NCBI GenBank assembly: GCA_035561135.1
Contig: DATMYA010000048.1
Span: 124,001 to 188,000 of the forward strand
DNA: 64,000 nucleotides
Reading direction: 5' to 3'
From: Clostridia bacterium
GTDB lineage: Bacteria; Acidobacteriota; Terriglobia; Terriglobales; Acidobacteriaceae
Made by a program: the position numbers and the translations under genes. The stretch's first letter is position 1; each line of letters starts with the position of its first letter. Shown in pieces: positions 26,444 through 35,565 of this stretch. The notes beneath the pieces were generated by a model. It made no database searches. It was not told the DNA's origin and worked only from the letters and a program-made list of their open reading frames with translations.

Positions 26444-27397
26444 CTAGCTCCTGATCCCTACGGCTGCCATCATCCTTCCGGTTGCGTACTCGATGCGGTG
26501 CGAGAAGAAGATGTCCGTTCGGCAGGCGGTACAGAGGCCGAGCATTTCGACGTTCTTCTCAGGAACGCCAGCGTCGCGCAACTGGTAAAGATTGGCCTTG
26601 GCGAGATTGAGGTGCGTCTTCATTGCAGGAGCGCCGTGTCCGGGAGCGCGCTGGTTCATGAAAAGCAGCGGATACTTGATGTGCAGCGAGTTGGAGTCGA
26701 AGACCTGCTCGAAGAGTTCCGTGGCATAAGCGAACTGAGTCTCGAACTCGGTCTGCACCTCGTCGCCCACCTCGTAGCAGCATGAGCCGATGCCCGGGCC
26801 TATAGCAGCGAGCATGTCGGCTGGGTCGGAGCCGAAGTGCTTGCGCATCTCGCCCACCCCTTTTTCAACAATGCGTTGCACGGTACCGCGCCAGCCTGCA
26901 TGGAAGACTCCGATGGCGCGACGTACCGGGTCGACGATGACGATGGGCAGGCAGTCGGCTGTTTTGACGGAGAGCAGTATGCCGGGGATGTCGGTGATGA
27001 GGCCATCGCCGGTGACCGAGTGCATCTCGCGGCCGGTGACACGATGAATAATGGCGGAGTGAACCTGCTTCATGTTCACCAGCGGCCACGGCGTCCCGTT
27101 CTTTTCAACCGCTCCAAGCGCGCGCATGAAGCGTTGGCGATTGCTGGCGACGTTAGCGTGGGTATCCTCGCGCGTGATGCCGAGGTTCAGCGCCGTGCCG
27201 CCGTACTCTTCCGTCACGCCGCCCTGTCGAGTGCTGAAGCCGTGCATGAGCCACTTGAGGCGTTCCAGCTTGGCGGCTTTCAGGATGTTCAGTTTCGTAG
27301 CTGCCTTCGGTTCGGGGCGGGCCTGTTCGGCGTCGCGCTTGGCGCGCTGCTTTTTGATGGCATAAGGGCCAGCAGGTTTAACGCTTGGCATAGCCAT
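26444..27397 (-). CDS. pgeF: Peptidoglycan editing factor PgeF (YfiH, laccase-domain)
   Basis: 317 residues from the ATG at 27397, where GAGG lies 5 bases upstream; the frame stays open to a GTG at 27496, which would add 33 very basic residues but has no binding site. The metal-binding motifs are intact: MKQVHSAIIH, KTADCLPIVIVD, VFHAGWRGTVQRI and LCTACRTDIFFSHR. In E. coli the protein removes wrongly attached serine from peptidoglycan precursors; other members act on purine nucleosides. A Lys/Arg/Ala-rich N-terminal region of about 45 residues precedes the domain. Confidence 0.93.
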   Translation of the reverse strand: MAMPSVKPAGPYAIKKQRAKRDAEQARPEPKAATKLNILKAAKLERLKWLMHGFSTRQGGVTEEYGGTALNLGITREDTHANVASNRQRFMRALGAVEKNGTPWPLVNMKQVHSAIIHRVTGREMHSVTGDGLITDIPGILLSVKTADCLPIVIVDPVRRAIGVFHAGWRGTVQRIVEKGVGEMRKHFGSDPADMLAAIGPGIGSCCYEVGDEVQTEFETQFAYATELFEQVFDSNSLHIKYPLLFMNQRAPGHGAPAMKTHLNLAKANLYQLRDAGVPEKNVEMLGLCTACRTDIFFSHRIEYATGRMMAAVGIRS

Positions 27398-27514
27398 GCC
27401 GGCCTCGGCGAAGCTCTTGTCGAGCTCGGAGGCCGCACGACTGCGGCGAGCTTGTTGCTTCTGTTTGCGACGGCTTTTTGATTCGATTCGGCCCACGTTT
27501 CGATTGTAACTGCA

Positions 27515-27553
27515 AAGCAGTTGCCGGTTGCCAGCGGCCAGTGGGCAGCAGCG
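27515..27553. repeat. GCCAGTTG-type tract upstream of pgeF
   Basis: GCAGTTGCCGGTTGCCAGCG followed by GCCAGTGGGCAGCAG; degenerate repeat of the same word as at 5508 and 57164. Confidence 0.55.
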
Positions 27554-27627
27554 GAGTACATGAATTCATATCCGGCAATTTGACACGGAGGCCCGAGAAT
27601 CCAACCCGCAACCGATCACCCGCGTGT

Positions 27628-27679
27628 GACAACGGCAACTAGCTACTGCCAACTAGCAACCGGCTACTGGCAACTGGCT
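27628..27679. repeat. GGCAACTAGC-type tract (reverse-strand form of the GCCAGTTG word)
   Basis: AACGGCAACTAGCTACTGCC, AACTAGCAACCGGCTACTGG and CAACTGGC follow head to tail, a complementary-strand version of the GCCAGTTG word. Confidence 0.6.
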
Positions 27680-27699
27680 TCCGCTACTCACTACTTTAT

Positions 27700-27728
27700 T
27701 TGCCCTCCCTGCGAGCCTCGACTATAGT
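27700..27728 (+). promoter_or_regulatory. Promoter of the 117-residue gene, probably leaderless
   Basis: TTGCCC (27700-27705), a 17-base spacer and TATAGT (27723-27728). The ATG is at 27737, so transcription should begin 1-3 bases before it. Confidence 0.55.
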
Positions 27729-27736
27729 TTCAGTGC

Positions 27737-28090
27737 ATGTTTGACGACTTCCGAGTAACCGACCGCTGGACTGGTAAAGAACTGCGCTGCACTTATCAAG
27801 CCTTGATGATGGCCATAGCCACACGCCACGCTGATGCCGTGGATGTGAAGTTCCTGGTGGGAGATCGTCCCGTGTGGATAGCGCTTCCGCATCCCGCCTG
27901 GGTTGAGTACAACCGGCAGACCGGCAAGGTGATCACGGACCCGCTTGCAGTCCAAATCGCCGGACGCTATCTAAAGACGGCGATTGAATCGGGCGAAGAG
28001 GACGGGCGCGAGATGTACACGCTTTCGGTTCAGGAAACTCTCGAGCACCTCAACGCGGTAGTCAGAAACCACGCAGCGGTGGGAAAGTAA
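27737..28090 (+). CDS. Conserved-looking hypothetical protein, 117 residues
   Basis: Soluble acidic protein opening MFDDFRVTDRWTGKELRCTY, with GDRPVWIALPHPAWVEYNR in the centre and a C-terminal helix SVQETLEHLNAVVRNH. No signal peptide, metal motif or known domain. A good -35/-10 pair ends 8 bases before the ATG and there is no ribosome-binding site, so a leaderless mRNA is likely. Function unknown. Confidence 0.7.
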   Translation: MFDDFRVTDRWTGKELRCTYQALMMAIATRHADAVDVKFLVGDRPVWIALPHPAWVEYNRQTGKVITDPLAVQIAGRYLKTAIESGEEDGREMYTLSVQETLEHLNAVVRNHAAVGK

Positions 28091-28261
28091 AGTCTGGCTT
28101 CTTGCATCACATCCGGCGTACTCCCATAACGAATGATGGGCTCTGCGCTGAGTTGATAGTATGTTGTCGCGAAATGTTCTGAAGGGCGCCGATCGCCGAA
28201 AAAGGCGGCTGGAGTCCCAACATTTATATTTTTCCTTCGAGCAATCTTAAGAGAGGCAACT

Positions 28262-30100
28262 ATGTCCAGCCTTACTGAAGTAAGCGAGGCAATGGTACGA
28301 AACGAAGCGATCCAGCATCAGAAGCTGGCCGCGTGGGTCGCAGAAGTCGCACAGATGTGTACTCCAAACCAGATTCACTGGTGTGACGGTTCCCCTGCGG
28401 AATACCAGGAAATGCTGCGGCTCATGATTCACGCCGGTACGGCTATTCCGATGAACCCAGAGCTGCGGCCAAACAGCATCTTTGTGCGTTCCACGCCGGC
28501 CGACGTGGCTCGCGTTGAGGACCGCACGTATATCTGCTCACTGAAGCAGGAGGACGCAGGCCCGACAAATAACTGGAGAGATCCGGCGGAGATGAAGGGC
28601 GTGCTTTCAAAGCTCTTCACCGGCGCGATGTCCGGCCGCACTCTCTACGTCATTCCGTACTCAATGGGTCCCATCGGCTCGCCCATCGCAAACATCGGCG
28701 TGGAACTGACCGACTCTCCCTATGTCGTCGCTAACATGCACATCATGGCGCGCGTGGGAACGAGAGTTCTGGACGTGCTGGGCAGGGATGGCGAATTTGT
28801 TAAAGGCCTGCACTCGGTGGGCGCACCGTTGCAGCCGACGGAAGCCGACAATCCATGGCCGAACAATACGAGCGACAAGTACATCTGCCACTTCCCTGAG
28901 ACGCGGGAGATCTGGTCATTCGGTTCCGGTTACGGCGGCAACGCCCTGCTGGGCAAGAAGTGTCATGCGCTGCGCATAGCCTCTGTGCAGGCGCGCGATG
29001 AGGGCTGGCTTGCCGAGCACATGCTGATTTTGAAACTCACCAATCCGAAAGGAGAGGTGAAGTACATCACGGGCGCATTCCCGTCCGCGTGCGGCAAGAC
29101 GAACTTGGCGATGTTGATTCCGACGATCCCCGGCTGGAAGGTCGAGACGGTTGGCGACGACATCTGCTGGATGAAGTTCGGGGCCGATGGACGGTTATAC
29201 GCAATCAATCCGGAAGCGGGCTTCTTCGGCGTCGCGCCGGGCACGAGCATGAAGTCCAACGCCAACGCGATGCTGACGGCGGCAAAGAATTCGATCTTCA
29301 CCAACTGCGCGCTTACGCCGGAAGGCGACGTGTGGTGGGAAGGGATGGCCGACGAGAAGCCGGCGCACTTGACGGACTGGCTGCGCCGTCCGTGGACCCC
29401 GGAGAGCGGACGAAAATCGGCACACCCAAATGCGCGCTTCACGACTCCCGCGCGCCAGTGTCCGGTGATCGCGCCCGAATGGGAAGATCCAAAAGGCGTT
29501 CCGATCGATGCAATCCTGTTTGGCGGACGTCGCGCAGGCGTGGTGCCGCTGGTCACGGAAGCATTCGATTGGCAGCACGGCACATTCCTTGGCGCGACCG
29601 TGAGCAGCGAAACAACCGCTGCCGCCGCGGGCAAAGTTGGTCAGTTGCGACGCGATCCGATGGCGATGCTGCCCTTCTGCGGCTACAACATGGGCGACTA
29701 CTTCGGCCACTATTTGGAGATCGGTCAGAAGGCTGGCGCGAAGTTGCCGAAGATCTACTACGTCAACTGGTTCCGTCAGGACGAGAACGGCAAGTTCATC
29801 TGGCCGGGTTACGGCGAGAACAGTCGCGTGTTGAAGTGGGTCTTCGAGCGCTGCAGCGGTACGGGCAAGGCCGTGGAAACTCCCATTGGCAACCTGCCGT
29901 CACCGGAAGCGCTGGACCTGACCGGCTTGGATGTTTCAACGGCCCAGATCACCCGGTTGCTCGACGTGGACGTGGACGGGTGGTTGGCGGAAATTCCGCT
30001 CATACGCGAGCACTTCGCAAAGTTCGGAAAGCATCTTCCAGCAGGCATGACGCAGGAAGTTGATAAGCTCGAACAAAGGCTGAAGGCAGCGAAGAAGTAA
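28262..30100 (+). CDS. pckG: Phosphoenolpyruvate carboxykinase (GTP)
   Basis: 612 residues, full length for the GTP-dependent enzyme that converts oxaloacetate to PEP in gluconeogenesis. The P-loop/kinase-1a region is [15 protein letters not shown] (about 274-288, hyper-reactive Cys included). Substrate residues appear in [13 protein letters not shown] (about 130) and [19 protein letters not shown] (about 220). Metal and GTP residues are in [11 protein letters not shown] (about 299) and [29 protein letters not shown] ribosome-binding site. Single gene followed by a terminator. Confidence 0.97.
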   Translation: MSSLTEVSEAMVRNEAIQHQKLAAWVAEVAQMCTPNQIHWCDGSPAEYQEMLRLMIHAGTAIPMNPELRPNSIFVRSTPADVARVEDRTYICSLKQEDAGPTNNWRDPAEMKGVLSKLFTGAMSGRTLYVIPYSMGPIGSPIANIGVELTDSPYVVANMHIMARVGTRVLDVLGRDGEFVKGLHSVGAPLQPTEADNPWPNNTSDKYICHFPETREIWSFGSGYGGNALLGKKCHALRIASVQARDEGWLAEHMLILKLTNPKGEVKYITGAFPSACGKTNLAMLIPTIPGWKVETVGDDICWMKFGADGRLYAINPEAGFFGVAPGTSMKSNANAMLTAAKNSIFTNCALTPEGDVWWEGMADEKPAHLTDWLRRPWTPESGRKSAHPNARFTTPARQCPVIAPEWEDPKGVPIDAILFGGRRAGVVPLVTEAFDWQHGTFLGATVSSETTAAAAGKVGQLRRDPMAMLPFCGYNMGDYFGHYLEIGQKAGAKLPKIYYVNWFRQDENGKFIWPGYGENSRVLKWVFERCSGTGKAVETPIGNLPSPEALDLTGLDVSTAQITRLLDVDVDGWLAEIPLIREHFAKFGKHLPAGMTQEVDKLEQRLKAAKK

Positions 30101-30105
30101 GAGCG

Positions 30106-30147
30106 GACGGCAGACGTTAGACTTCGGACGTTAGACTTCAGACGCCA
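30106..30147. repeat. GACGTTAGACTTCGG-type short-word tract
   Basis: GCAGACGTTAGACTTCGGAC, GTTAGACTTCAGACGCC: tandem copies of a degenerate GACGTTAGACTTC word right after pckG, related to the tract at 26387. Confidence 0.6.
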
Positions 30148-30148
30148 G

Positions 30149-30176
30149 AACGGCGCAGCTTAATGGCTGCGCCGTT
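30149..30176 (+). terminator. Terminator after pckG
   Basis: Stem AACGGCGCAGC/GCTGCGCCGTT with a 6-base loop, followed by TCACTTT. Confidence 0.8.
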
Positions 30177-30203
30177 TCACTTTAGTAAAAGACTTTGACC
30201 CTC

Positions 30204-30260
30204 AGCGGCTGAAAGCCGCCTTTCCTTCCGTGCGACTTACGGCACACCTGAAGGCGTGCC
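30204..30260. repeat. Double-hairpin REP-like element
   Basis: Two small hairpins: GCGGCTGAAAGCCGC (30205-30219) and GGCACACCTGAAGGCGTGCC (30241-30260). The second resembles the GGCACG...CGTGCC hairpin after DUF4097 at 54902. It lies between the convergent pckG and the secreted-protein gene. Confidence 0.55.
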
Positions 30261-30311
30261 CCTTCACAAAATCTACCATTTCAGCAAGCTGTGAACTTTG
30301 GCCGGATCGTG

Positions 30312-31226
30312 CTACTTGGCCGCTTCCACCACATCGCCCGGATTGATGTCTTCGAGCGCCGAGGTCACCATGACGGTGGCCGTATCGGCCGTCGTGTTGA
30401 GCACCATAGCTTCTCCGACGCCACGATACGGCAATTTGCGCAACTCGCGTTTGCCGATTTTAATCGCATCGGTCTGTGTGTCCTCGCGCGCCGGAGCGTC
30501 CAGCGAGACGGCATCCGACGGAGGCATTTTCTTCGGATCGTAGTTTCGAGAAATCCGCACGTAGTCTCCGGGCTTCAAGCCTTGATCAGACCCAATGTTG
30601 ATGTAGAGCTTCTGCGTGACTCCGAGAAACTGGTCGAACCCGCGTCCCATTAGAACCCGGCCAGTCGACCCACTGGACGGCATGAAATGTTCGAATGACG
30701 GACGTTTGGCGAACACCACGTTCGGTCTATCGACGAATGGAATCACGGTGTCGCCAGCAACCATCGGTTCGCAACTGAATTCCACCATCGCCACTGCGAT
30801 GCTTTCTTCCAAGCGTATGACGCGCACGCGCCCTAAGTCGGCGAACAGATCGCCCGACCGGCGCAGCAACTTGTTCTGACCCGGAAAGATTTCGTACTGG
30901 TTCGGGTCGCGCTGCTTTCGGATCACTCTGTATTGGGTTCCAACCGAATATCCGGAGCCCTCCAGGTAAATCAATTCGCGCTCGGAGAAGCGTGCGGCAT
31001 GAGGAGCCTGGTAGCCGGCGACGATGTGATTGGCTTTCGGGAATTCTTCGCGCGTCACAAACCCGGCACACTGAATATCCGAGTAGCTTGGTGCCGCCGC
31101 ACGTTCGGCGATGTTGCTGCTGAACATCTGCGGCGGGGTTGCCTGTTGCGCGTCTGCCGCGGGCGCCGCGTCTTGCGCCAGCGCGCTCGCACACAGAATC
31201 AACAGCATAGAAGCCAATTTCTTCAT
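30312..31226 (-). CDS. Secreted protein with repeated beta-barrel-like motifs
   Basis: 304 residues. Signal peptide 1-17 (KKLASMLLILCASALA|Q). No enzyme motif. Three sections share an xxxGDxVx pattern: VAGDTVIPF (about 156), NIGSDQGLKPGDYVRIS (about 210) and ALEDINPGDVVEAAK at the C-terminus. Such IGxxxGxxxGDxx strands resemble the C-terminal domain of FlgT and other envelope proteins. The middle contains FPGQNKLLRRSGDLFADLGR. Probably periplasmic or outer-membrane associated; function unknown. Confidence 0.7.
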   Translation of the reverse strand: MKKLASMLLILCASALAQDAAPAADAQQATPPQMFSSNIAERAAAPSYSDIQCAGFVTREEFPKANHIVAGYQAPHAARFSERELIYLEGSGYSVGTQYRVIRKQRDPNQYEIFPGQNKLLRRSGDLFADLGRVRVIRLEESIAVAMVEFSCEPMVAGDTVIPFVDRPNVVFAKRPSFEHFMPSSGSTGRVLMGRGFDQFLGVTQKLYINIGSDQGLKPGDYVRISRNYDPKKMPPSDAVSLDAPAREDTQTDAIKIGKRELRKLPYRGVGEAMVLNTTADTATVMVTSALEDINPGDVVEAAK

Positions 31227-31573
31227 AACTCCTCCGGATGCCGGCCCGCTCTGCGCTTGACCGGAACTGCGTCCCCAGTTCTTTGGCTCACAGCTCTCTT
31301 GATAACTTACCAGCGCCCAAGCTGCCGTTCGAATCCTAAGTGTTATCCTTGAACTCAGCAGCTCCTATCCTGCACTAAGACGGGCACTTGCACCGTACGC
31401 TAAGATTCGCGCACCTTGCCAGCCGAAACCGTAGCAAAGGGAACCCCGAGAAGCAAGGTTACCTCAGGACGCCGTATTAACCGTCAAGGTACGCTATCGC
31501 AAGTTTTCTGCCGCCCATGCAACTGAGGGGTTGCATCTCTTTTGGTGCATCTGTACCATCACGACGCGAGAAA
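31227..31573. other. Divergent intergenic region before aroDE
   Basis: About 345 bases between divergent genes. No repeat, riboswitch or coding gene recognised. Confidence 0.4.
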
Positions 31574-33205
31574 ATGAATGACTCCCCGACAACTTACGCC
31601 AGGCGATTGCTGCCAATACGGCTGCCGAGAGTCTGCGTAGCCGTTACCGGATCCGACATTAACGAGATGGTCGAGAAGGCCGAATCGCTGGTCCGCGACA
31701 ATCCGCTGATCGAGTTTCGGCTCGACTATCTCAAGAATCCTGCGACCGCTTACCAGCGCTTGCGGCGTCTGTTCGAGTACCGTCCCGACGCCATAGCCAT
31801 CGCGACCTGCCGCCGTGCGGTGAATGGTGGCAAGTTCCGCGGCTCCGTCGCCGCCCAGCTCGAGATCCTAACGAAAGCCGCTGCAGCTGGCTGCCAGATG
31901 GTCGACGTGGAACTCGAAACCGCCGCAGCCCTGAAGCCTGCCGAAATCGAGAAGCTGCGTTCTCGCGCCTCGCTCATCCTGTCCCATCACGATTTCCGGG
32001 CCACGCGCAAGATTGACGAGACCTTTGACCGGATGAAGCAGTTCCCCGCCGACTTCTTCAAGGTCGTCACCACCGCCACGAGTCTTTACGACAACGTGTT
32101 GATGATGAAGTTCCTGCAGCAGAACGGCGATCGCCACTCTCTCATCGGCCTCTGCATGGGCGAGCAAGGCATTATCAGTCGCGTGCTCGGTCTCCGCGCA
32201 GGTAGCGCGTTCACGTTCGTCGCCGCCAGTGCAGGCGAAGAGACTGCCCCCGGACAGATCACCGCGCGCGAACTGCGCGACACCTACCGCATCGAGCAGG
32301 TCGATGCCGCCACTCGCGTATACGGCGTGGCCGGCGACCCCGTCTCGCAATCCCTCTCGCCCGTCATGATGAATGCGGCCTTCCGGCGCGAGAACGTGAA
32401 CGCCGTCTATCTCTCGCTACACGCCAAAAGCCTCGATGACCTGCTCCGCTGCGTGCGCGACATTCCCATCCATGGCCTCAGCATCACCATGCCTTACAAG
32501 CAGGCCATCGTTGAGCATCTCGATAACAGCGACCCGCTCACGCAGAAGGTTGGCGCCTGCAACACGGTCGTACGATCGCAGGACGGCAAGATCTACGGCT
32601 TCAACACCGATGTCGCCGGAATCATCAGTCCGCTCGAGCAGCGCATCGCGCTCAGCGGCGCTCGCGTGCTGGTCATCGGCGCTGGCGGAGCCGCACGTGC
32701 GGCGGTATTCGCCCTGCGCAGCCGCAATGCCGAAGTCTTCATTCTGAACCGCACCGCGGCCAACGCACAGAAACTTGCACGCCAGGCGCACGCGAAGACC
32801 GTTAAACGCGCAGATATCAAAAAGCTCAGCTTCGACATCATCATCAACGCCACTCCGCTCGGCATGGGCGCCAACAAGCAGTCGCCGCTCGATGAGAAGG
32901 AAATCCGCGCCAAATATGTTTTCGATCTCGTCTACAACCCGGCGGAGACGCGCCTCATGAAGATGGCGCGCGCACAAGGCCTGCATGTTATAGGTGGAAT
33001 CGAAATGTTCGCGAACCAGGGCGCACGACAATTCGAGATATGGACCGGCAAGCCTTCACCCAAGGACGAGATGCGCTACGTCGTCAGCCGTGCCTTAGAG
33101 GACCGAGCAGCCTCCGAAGAGAAGACGAACGGAAAACCCGCAGCGAAAGCCGCGACCAAAGCCGTCGCCCGCACGGCCAACAAAACTGTTCAACGCAAGA
33201 AGTAG
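31574..33205 (+). CDS. aroDE: Bifunctional 3-dehydroquinate dehydratase / shikimate dehydrogenase
   Basis: 543 residues from the ATG at 31574. Residues about 20-240 are a type I dehydroquinase: IEFRLDYL, LILSHHDF (catalytic His) and FFKVVTTA (Schiff-base Lys). Residues about 250-510 are shikimate dehydrogenase: GDPVSQSLSPVMMNAAF, SITMPYKQAI (catalytic Lys), GACNTVV, FNTDVAGI, and the NADP site VIGAGGAARAAVFAL with NRT. It performs two consecutive steps of the shikimate pathway, a fusion also known in plants. A Lys/Ala-rich tail (KPAAKAATKAVARTANK) follows. Confidence 0.96.
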   Translation: MNDSPTTYARRLLPIRLPRVCVAVTGSDINEMVEKAESLVRDNPLIEFRLDYLKNPATAYQRLRRLFEYRPDAIAIATCRRAVNGGKFRGSVAAQLEILTKAAAAGCQMVDVELETAAALKPAEIEKLRSRASLILSHHDFRATRKIDETFDRMKQFPADFFKVVTTATSLYDNVLMMKFLQQNGDRHSLIGLCMGEQGIISRVLGLRAGSAFTFVAASAGEETAPGQITARELRDTYRIEQVDAATRVYGVAGDPVSQSLSPVMMNAAFRRENVNAVYLSLHAKSLDDLLRCVRDIPIHGLSITMPYKQAIVEHLDNSDPLTQKVGACNTVVRSQDGKIYGFNTDVAGIISPLEQRIALSGARVLVIGAGGAARAAVFALRSRNAEVFILNRTAANAQKLARQAHAKTVKRADIKKLSFDIIINATPLGMGANKQSPLDEKEIRAKYVFDLVYNPAETRLMKMARAQGLHVIGGIEMFANQGARQFEIWTGKPSPKDEMRYVVSRALEDRAASEEKTNGKPAAKAATKAVARTANKTVQRKK

Positions 33206-33211
33206 AATTAG

Positions 33212-33239
33212 CGAGCGCAGCGCAGCTTTTCGGCGCTCG
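33212..33239. terminator. Possible terminator between aroDE and the GGDEF gene
   Basis: Arms CGAGCGC and GCGCTCG with a 14-base loop between convergent genes; no T-run. Confidence 0.35.
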
Positions 33240-33266
33240 GATAACGCTCTATTTTGATTTGTGCTC

Positions 33267-34379
33267 TCAGGAGACTTCTTTTCGCTTTGCGGCGATCTCT
33301 GAGTAGAGCACTACGCGATTCCGCCCGCGAGATTTTGCTTCATAGAGTGCAACGTCGGCGAACTCTATCAGGTCGCGCTTGAACTGCGCGTCACGGTCGA
33401 AACAAGCGATTCCTATGCTGACGGTCACGTGTTCGATCTCGCTTGGCGAACCAGCAAAGAATTTTGCCTGCTCGATCGCACGGCGTAATCGTTGTGCCAC
33501 AAGCAGAGCGCCTGGGCCGCTGGTTTCCGGCAGAATGATTACGAATTCCTCGCCACCATAGCGGGCCGCCGTATCAATTTCGCGCATGTCCTTCATCAGC
33601 ATCGAAGCCACGTCGCGCAGCACCTGGTCGCCCACGTGGTGGCCGTAAGTGTCGTTGAACGTCTTGAAAAAATCGATGTCGATCATCAGCAGCGACAGGA
33701 GCGTTTTTTTACGCTCGGCGCGCTTGATCTCCAACTCCAGTTGTTGTTCGAAGTATCCGCGAGTTTTTAGCCCCGTCAGGTAGTCTGTGAATGCGAAGCG
33801 GATCAGCCCTTCGTTGCCGAAGTCTCGCGTCAGCAGGTTTTCGGCGACCAGCGTCAGAATCCAGAGCAACTGTGCGTCTTCCTGGGTAAAGCTGTCCGGA
33901 TCGGCACTGTAGAGTTGCAGCGAGCCCATCACCTTGTTGCTTACGAGCAGCGGCACCACCAGTGCGGCCTTGCAGTTCAGGCCTGCGAGCAAAGCGTCCG
34001 CCTGCACGTTGCACCCGGTGGTCACCAGCAGCGGACGGCCGTATTTTGCCGCCCAGAAATTCAGAATGTTCCCCCTCGTGTACGTTTCCAGATCGGGATC
34101 TTCCATGCCACGAGTCACACGCAAATGCATCTGCTGCTGGTCTTCGTCCCAGAAGTAAACCATGCCACGACGGAAGCTGGCGATCTCGGATGCAAAGTCG
34201 CAGAGCATGTTCAGGGTGGCATCGATTTGCATCTGCAAACCGGCCAACATGCTCAGGCGCAGCAAGACGTTCACCTCCCGCCAGCGTCGTGCAACCGTCT
34301 CTTCGCCCAACTCCGAAAAAACCTCGACTACAAACTTTTCAGGAGGACAAGAGTCAGCCGCTGTGTAATCTAAGGACAT
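33267..34379 (-). CDS. Diguanylate cyclase with GAF sensor domain
   Basis: 370 residues. A GAF domain (about 45-195; FASEIASFRRGMVYFWDEDQ, AALVVPLLVSNKVMGSLQLY) is joined to a GGDEF domain (about 205-365). The active site is RYGGEEFVIILPE, a GGEEF variant normally active. The inhibitory I-site RxxD is intact (REID, five residues before GGEEF), so product feedback is likely. LLMIDIDFFKTFNDTYGHHVGD supplies the metal Asp. No membrane helix: a cytosolic sensor. It makes c-di-GMP from two GTP. Divergent from the HisKA gene. Confidence 0.94.
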   Translation of the reverse strand: MSLDYTAADSCPPEKFVVEVFSELGEETVARRWREVNVLLRLSMLAGLQMQIDATLNMLCDFASEIASFRRGMVYFWDEDQQQMHLRVTRGMEDPDLETYTRGNILNFWAAKYGRPLLVTTGCNVQADALLAGLNCKAALVVPLLVSNKVMGSLQLYSADPDSFTQEDAQLLWILTLVAENLLTRDFGNEGLIRFAFTDYLTGLKTRGYFEQQLELEIKRAERKKTLLSLLMIDIDFFKTFNDTYGHHVGDQVLRDVASMLMKDMREIDTAARYGGEEFVIILPETSGPGALLVAQRLRRAIEQAKFFAGSPSEIEHVTVSIGIACFDRDAQFKRDLIEFADVALYEAKSRGRNRVVLYSEIAAKRKEVS

Positions 34380-34793
34380 TCGATGGGCTCGTACCAGCGT
34401 ACGTACACACTCCTAGCTCAGCCGTACATGGCAGCACGAAGTCTGCCAATCTCCAGTATCGATACTTTCCATGCGGCGCTTTACTGTGCAACTCCTCTTT
34501 CCTTTAGCGACTCCCAATCAGCCAAACAACTCACGGATTCCCAGCGAGGCCCGTAGCAGAGTTACCCATTGCAAACGTACGAGTTCCCGAATTGTGAAAA
34601 CCGGGCGTCGAAGAGGGAATGCAGATTCACACTTTAGTTCCGCCGGACTCGATATCAGGTAACTCGAGCCTAGTAGAATCAGCGCCCTACGGAACTTGCC
34701 CATTTTGGAACAGGTCGTGCAGCTACTCTCGCCGGAGTAGATACGGCGGAGTAGATATTGCTATTGCAAGAAGATAAAGAATGGAGGTTCCCG
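34380..34793. other. Divergent intergenic region between the cyclase and HisKA genes
   Basis: About 410 bases. No coding gene, repeat or sigma-54 (-24/-12) site was found by eye. Confidence 0.4.
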
Positions 34794-35060
34794 GTGCATG
34801 ACGATTTGATTGCCGAACTTAGTCACCAGATCAATAGCCCTCTGGCCGCTATTCGGAACGCGATCTACCTGGCCGCGAGCCGCACAGCCGATCTAGAAGT
34901 GCGGCGATACTTGGAACTAGCGGACTCGGAAGTGGTTATCATCGCCAGCGCCTTGCGGAATGCCCGCAGCTTCCATCCAGCAGCAAGGAAGGCGCAGGGC
35001 TCGGCTGACATGCAGGCGCAAGCGGCAAGTACGAAAGCAAAACGAGTAGCAGCAGCGTAG
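34794..35060 (+). CDS. Stand-alone HisKA (histidine kinase dimerisation/phosphoacceptor) domain protein
   Basis: 88 residues from the GTG at 34794, chosen because TGGAGG lies 6 bases upstream; the frame continues upstream to a TTG. Residues 1-55 match the two-helix HisKA domain: LIAELSHQINSPLAAIRNAI holds the H-box, with the phosphorylatable His about residue 10 and the NSPLAAI turn, followed by a second helix (RRYLELADSEVVIIASALRN). The residue after His is Gln instead of the common Glu or Asp. No ATPase domain (N, G1, G2 boxes) exists here or downstream in any frame. The tail is Ala/Lys/Gln-rich. It may be a phosphotransfer or kinase-interacting protein. Confidence 0.75.
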   Translation: MHDDLIAELSHQINSPLAAIRNAIYLAASRTADLEVRRYLELADSEVVIIASALRNARSFHPAARKAQGSADMQAQAASTKAKRVAAA

Positions 35061-35395
35061 CCCTCCCCCTAAGTAGTCTCCCCTCAAGATGATGCCAATC
35101 TGTAGAGCAGCGAATACGGCGCTGCGTGCTTAAATGCGAGTTTGTTGTCAACGCCGGCTACGAAAATGAATTGATAGGGGCTTTAAAAGCAAACTACTCC
35201 CGACGGAAACAAGTCACCGCCAGTATATGTATGAAGCAAATCACCCGTGCGGCGGCAATGACCTTTATCTCGGGTCCGCGACTTCGTTCCCGGCCCCGCC
35301 CAACTCGTGAAGTCTTCCTTCAAGCTTCCGGCACAGGCCCGCTGATGATGTGCGTTTTTGCTGCGAATGCCGCTGCGAACCGTGTGCTGTCTTCC

Positions 35396-35497
35396 AGAGC
35401 GTAGCGCAGTGGAGTCGCGGAGTCGAAGGACCCCTATCATCTGCACTGAGCTGGCAAAAGGGGTCCTTCGACTCGGGCTTACGCCTTTGCGAAAAAG
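35396..35497. repeat. Dispersed hairpin element, near-full copy
   Basis: A perfect 15-bp inverted repeat AGTCGAAGGACCCCT (35421-35435) / AGGGGTCCTTCGACT (35459-35473) around GCACTGAGCTGGCAAA. The same core and spacer occur at 48031 and 53931. The outer GTCTTCC arm is degraded here. Confidence 0.8.
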
Positions 35498-35506
35498 CTC
35501 GGCAAC

Positions 35507-35565
35507 TCAGTAGGTAGCTTAGTAGGTCAGTAGGTCAGTAGCTCAGCGACTTAGTAGCTCAGTAG
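35507..35565. repeat. CTCAGTAG short-word tandem tract
   Basis: Words CTCAGTAGGTAGCTTAGTAG, GTCAGTAGGTCAGTAGCTCA, GCGACTTAGTAGCTCAGTAG in tandem: a degenerate 8-9-bp unit, 10 bases after the hairpin element. Related tracts flank the copies near 48.0 and 60.0 kb. Confidence 0.75.

Noticed and set aside
35126-35404. Possible remnant of a kinase ATPase domain or small gene after the HisKA gene
   Set aside because: No N, G1 or G2 box in any frame; the 92-codon frame lacks a start signal and runs into the hairpin element.
35507-35565. CRISPR array
   Set aside because: The units are 8-9 bp, degenerate and without spacers; no cas genes.
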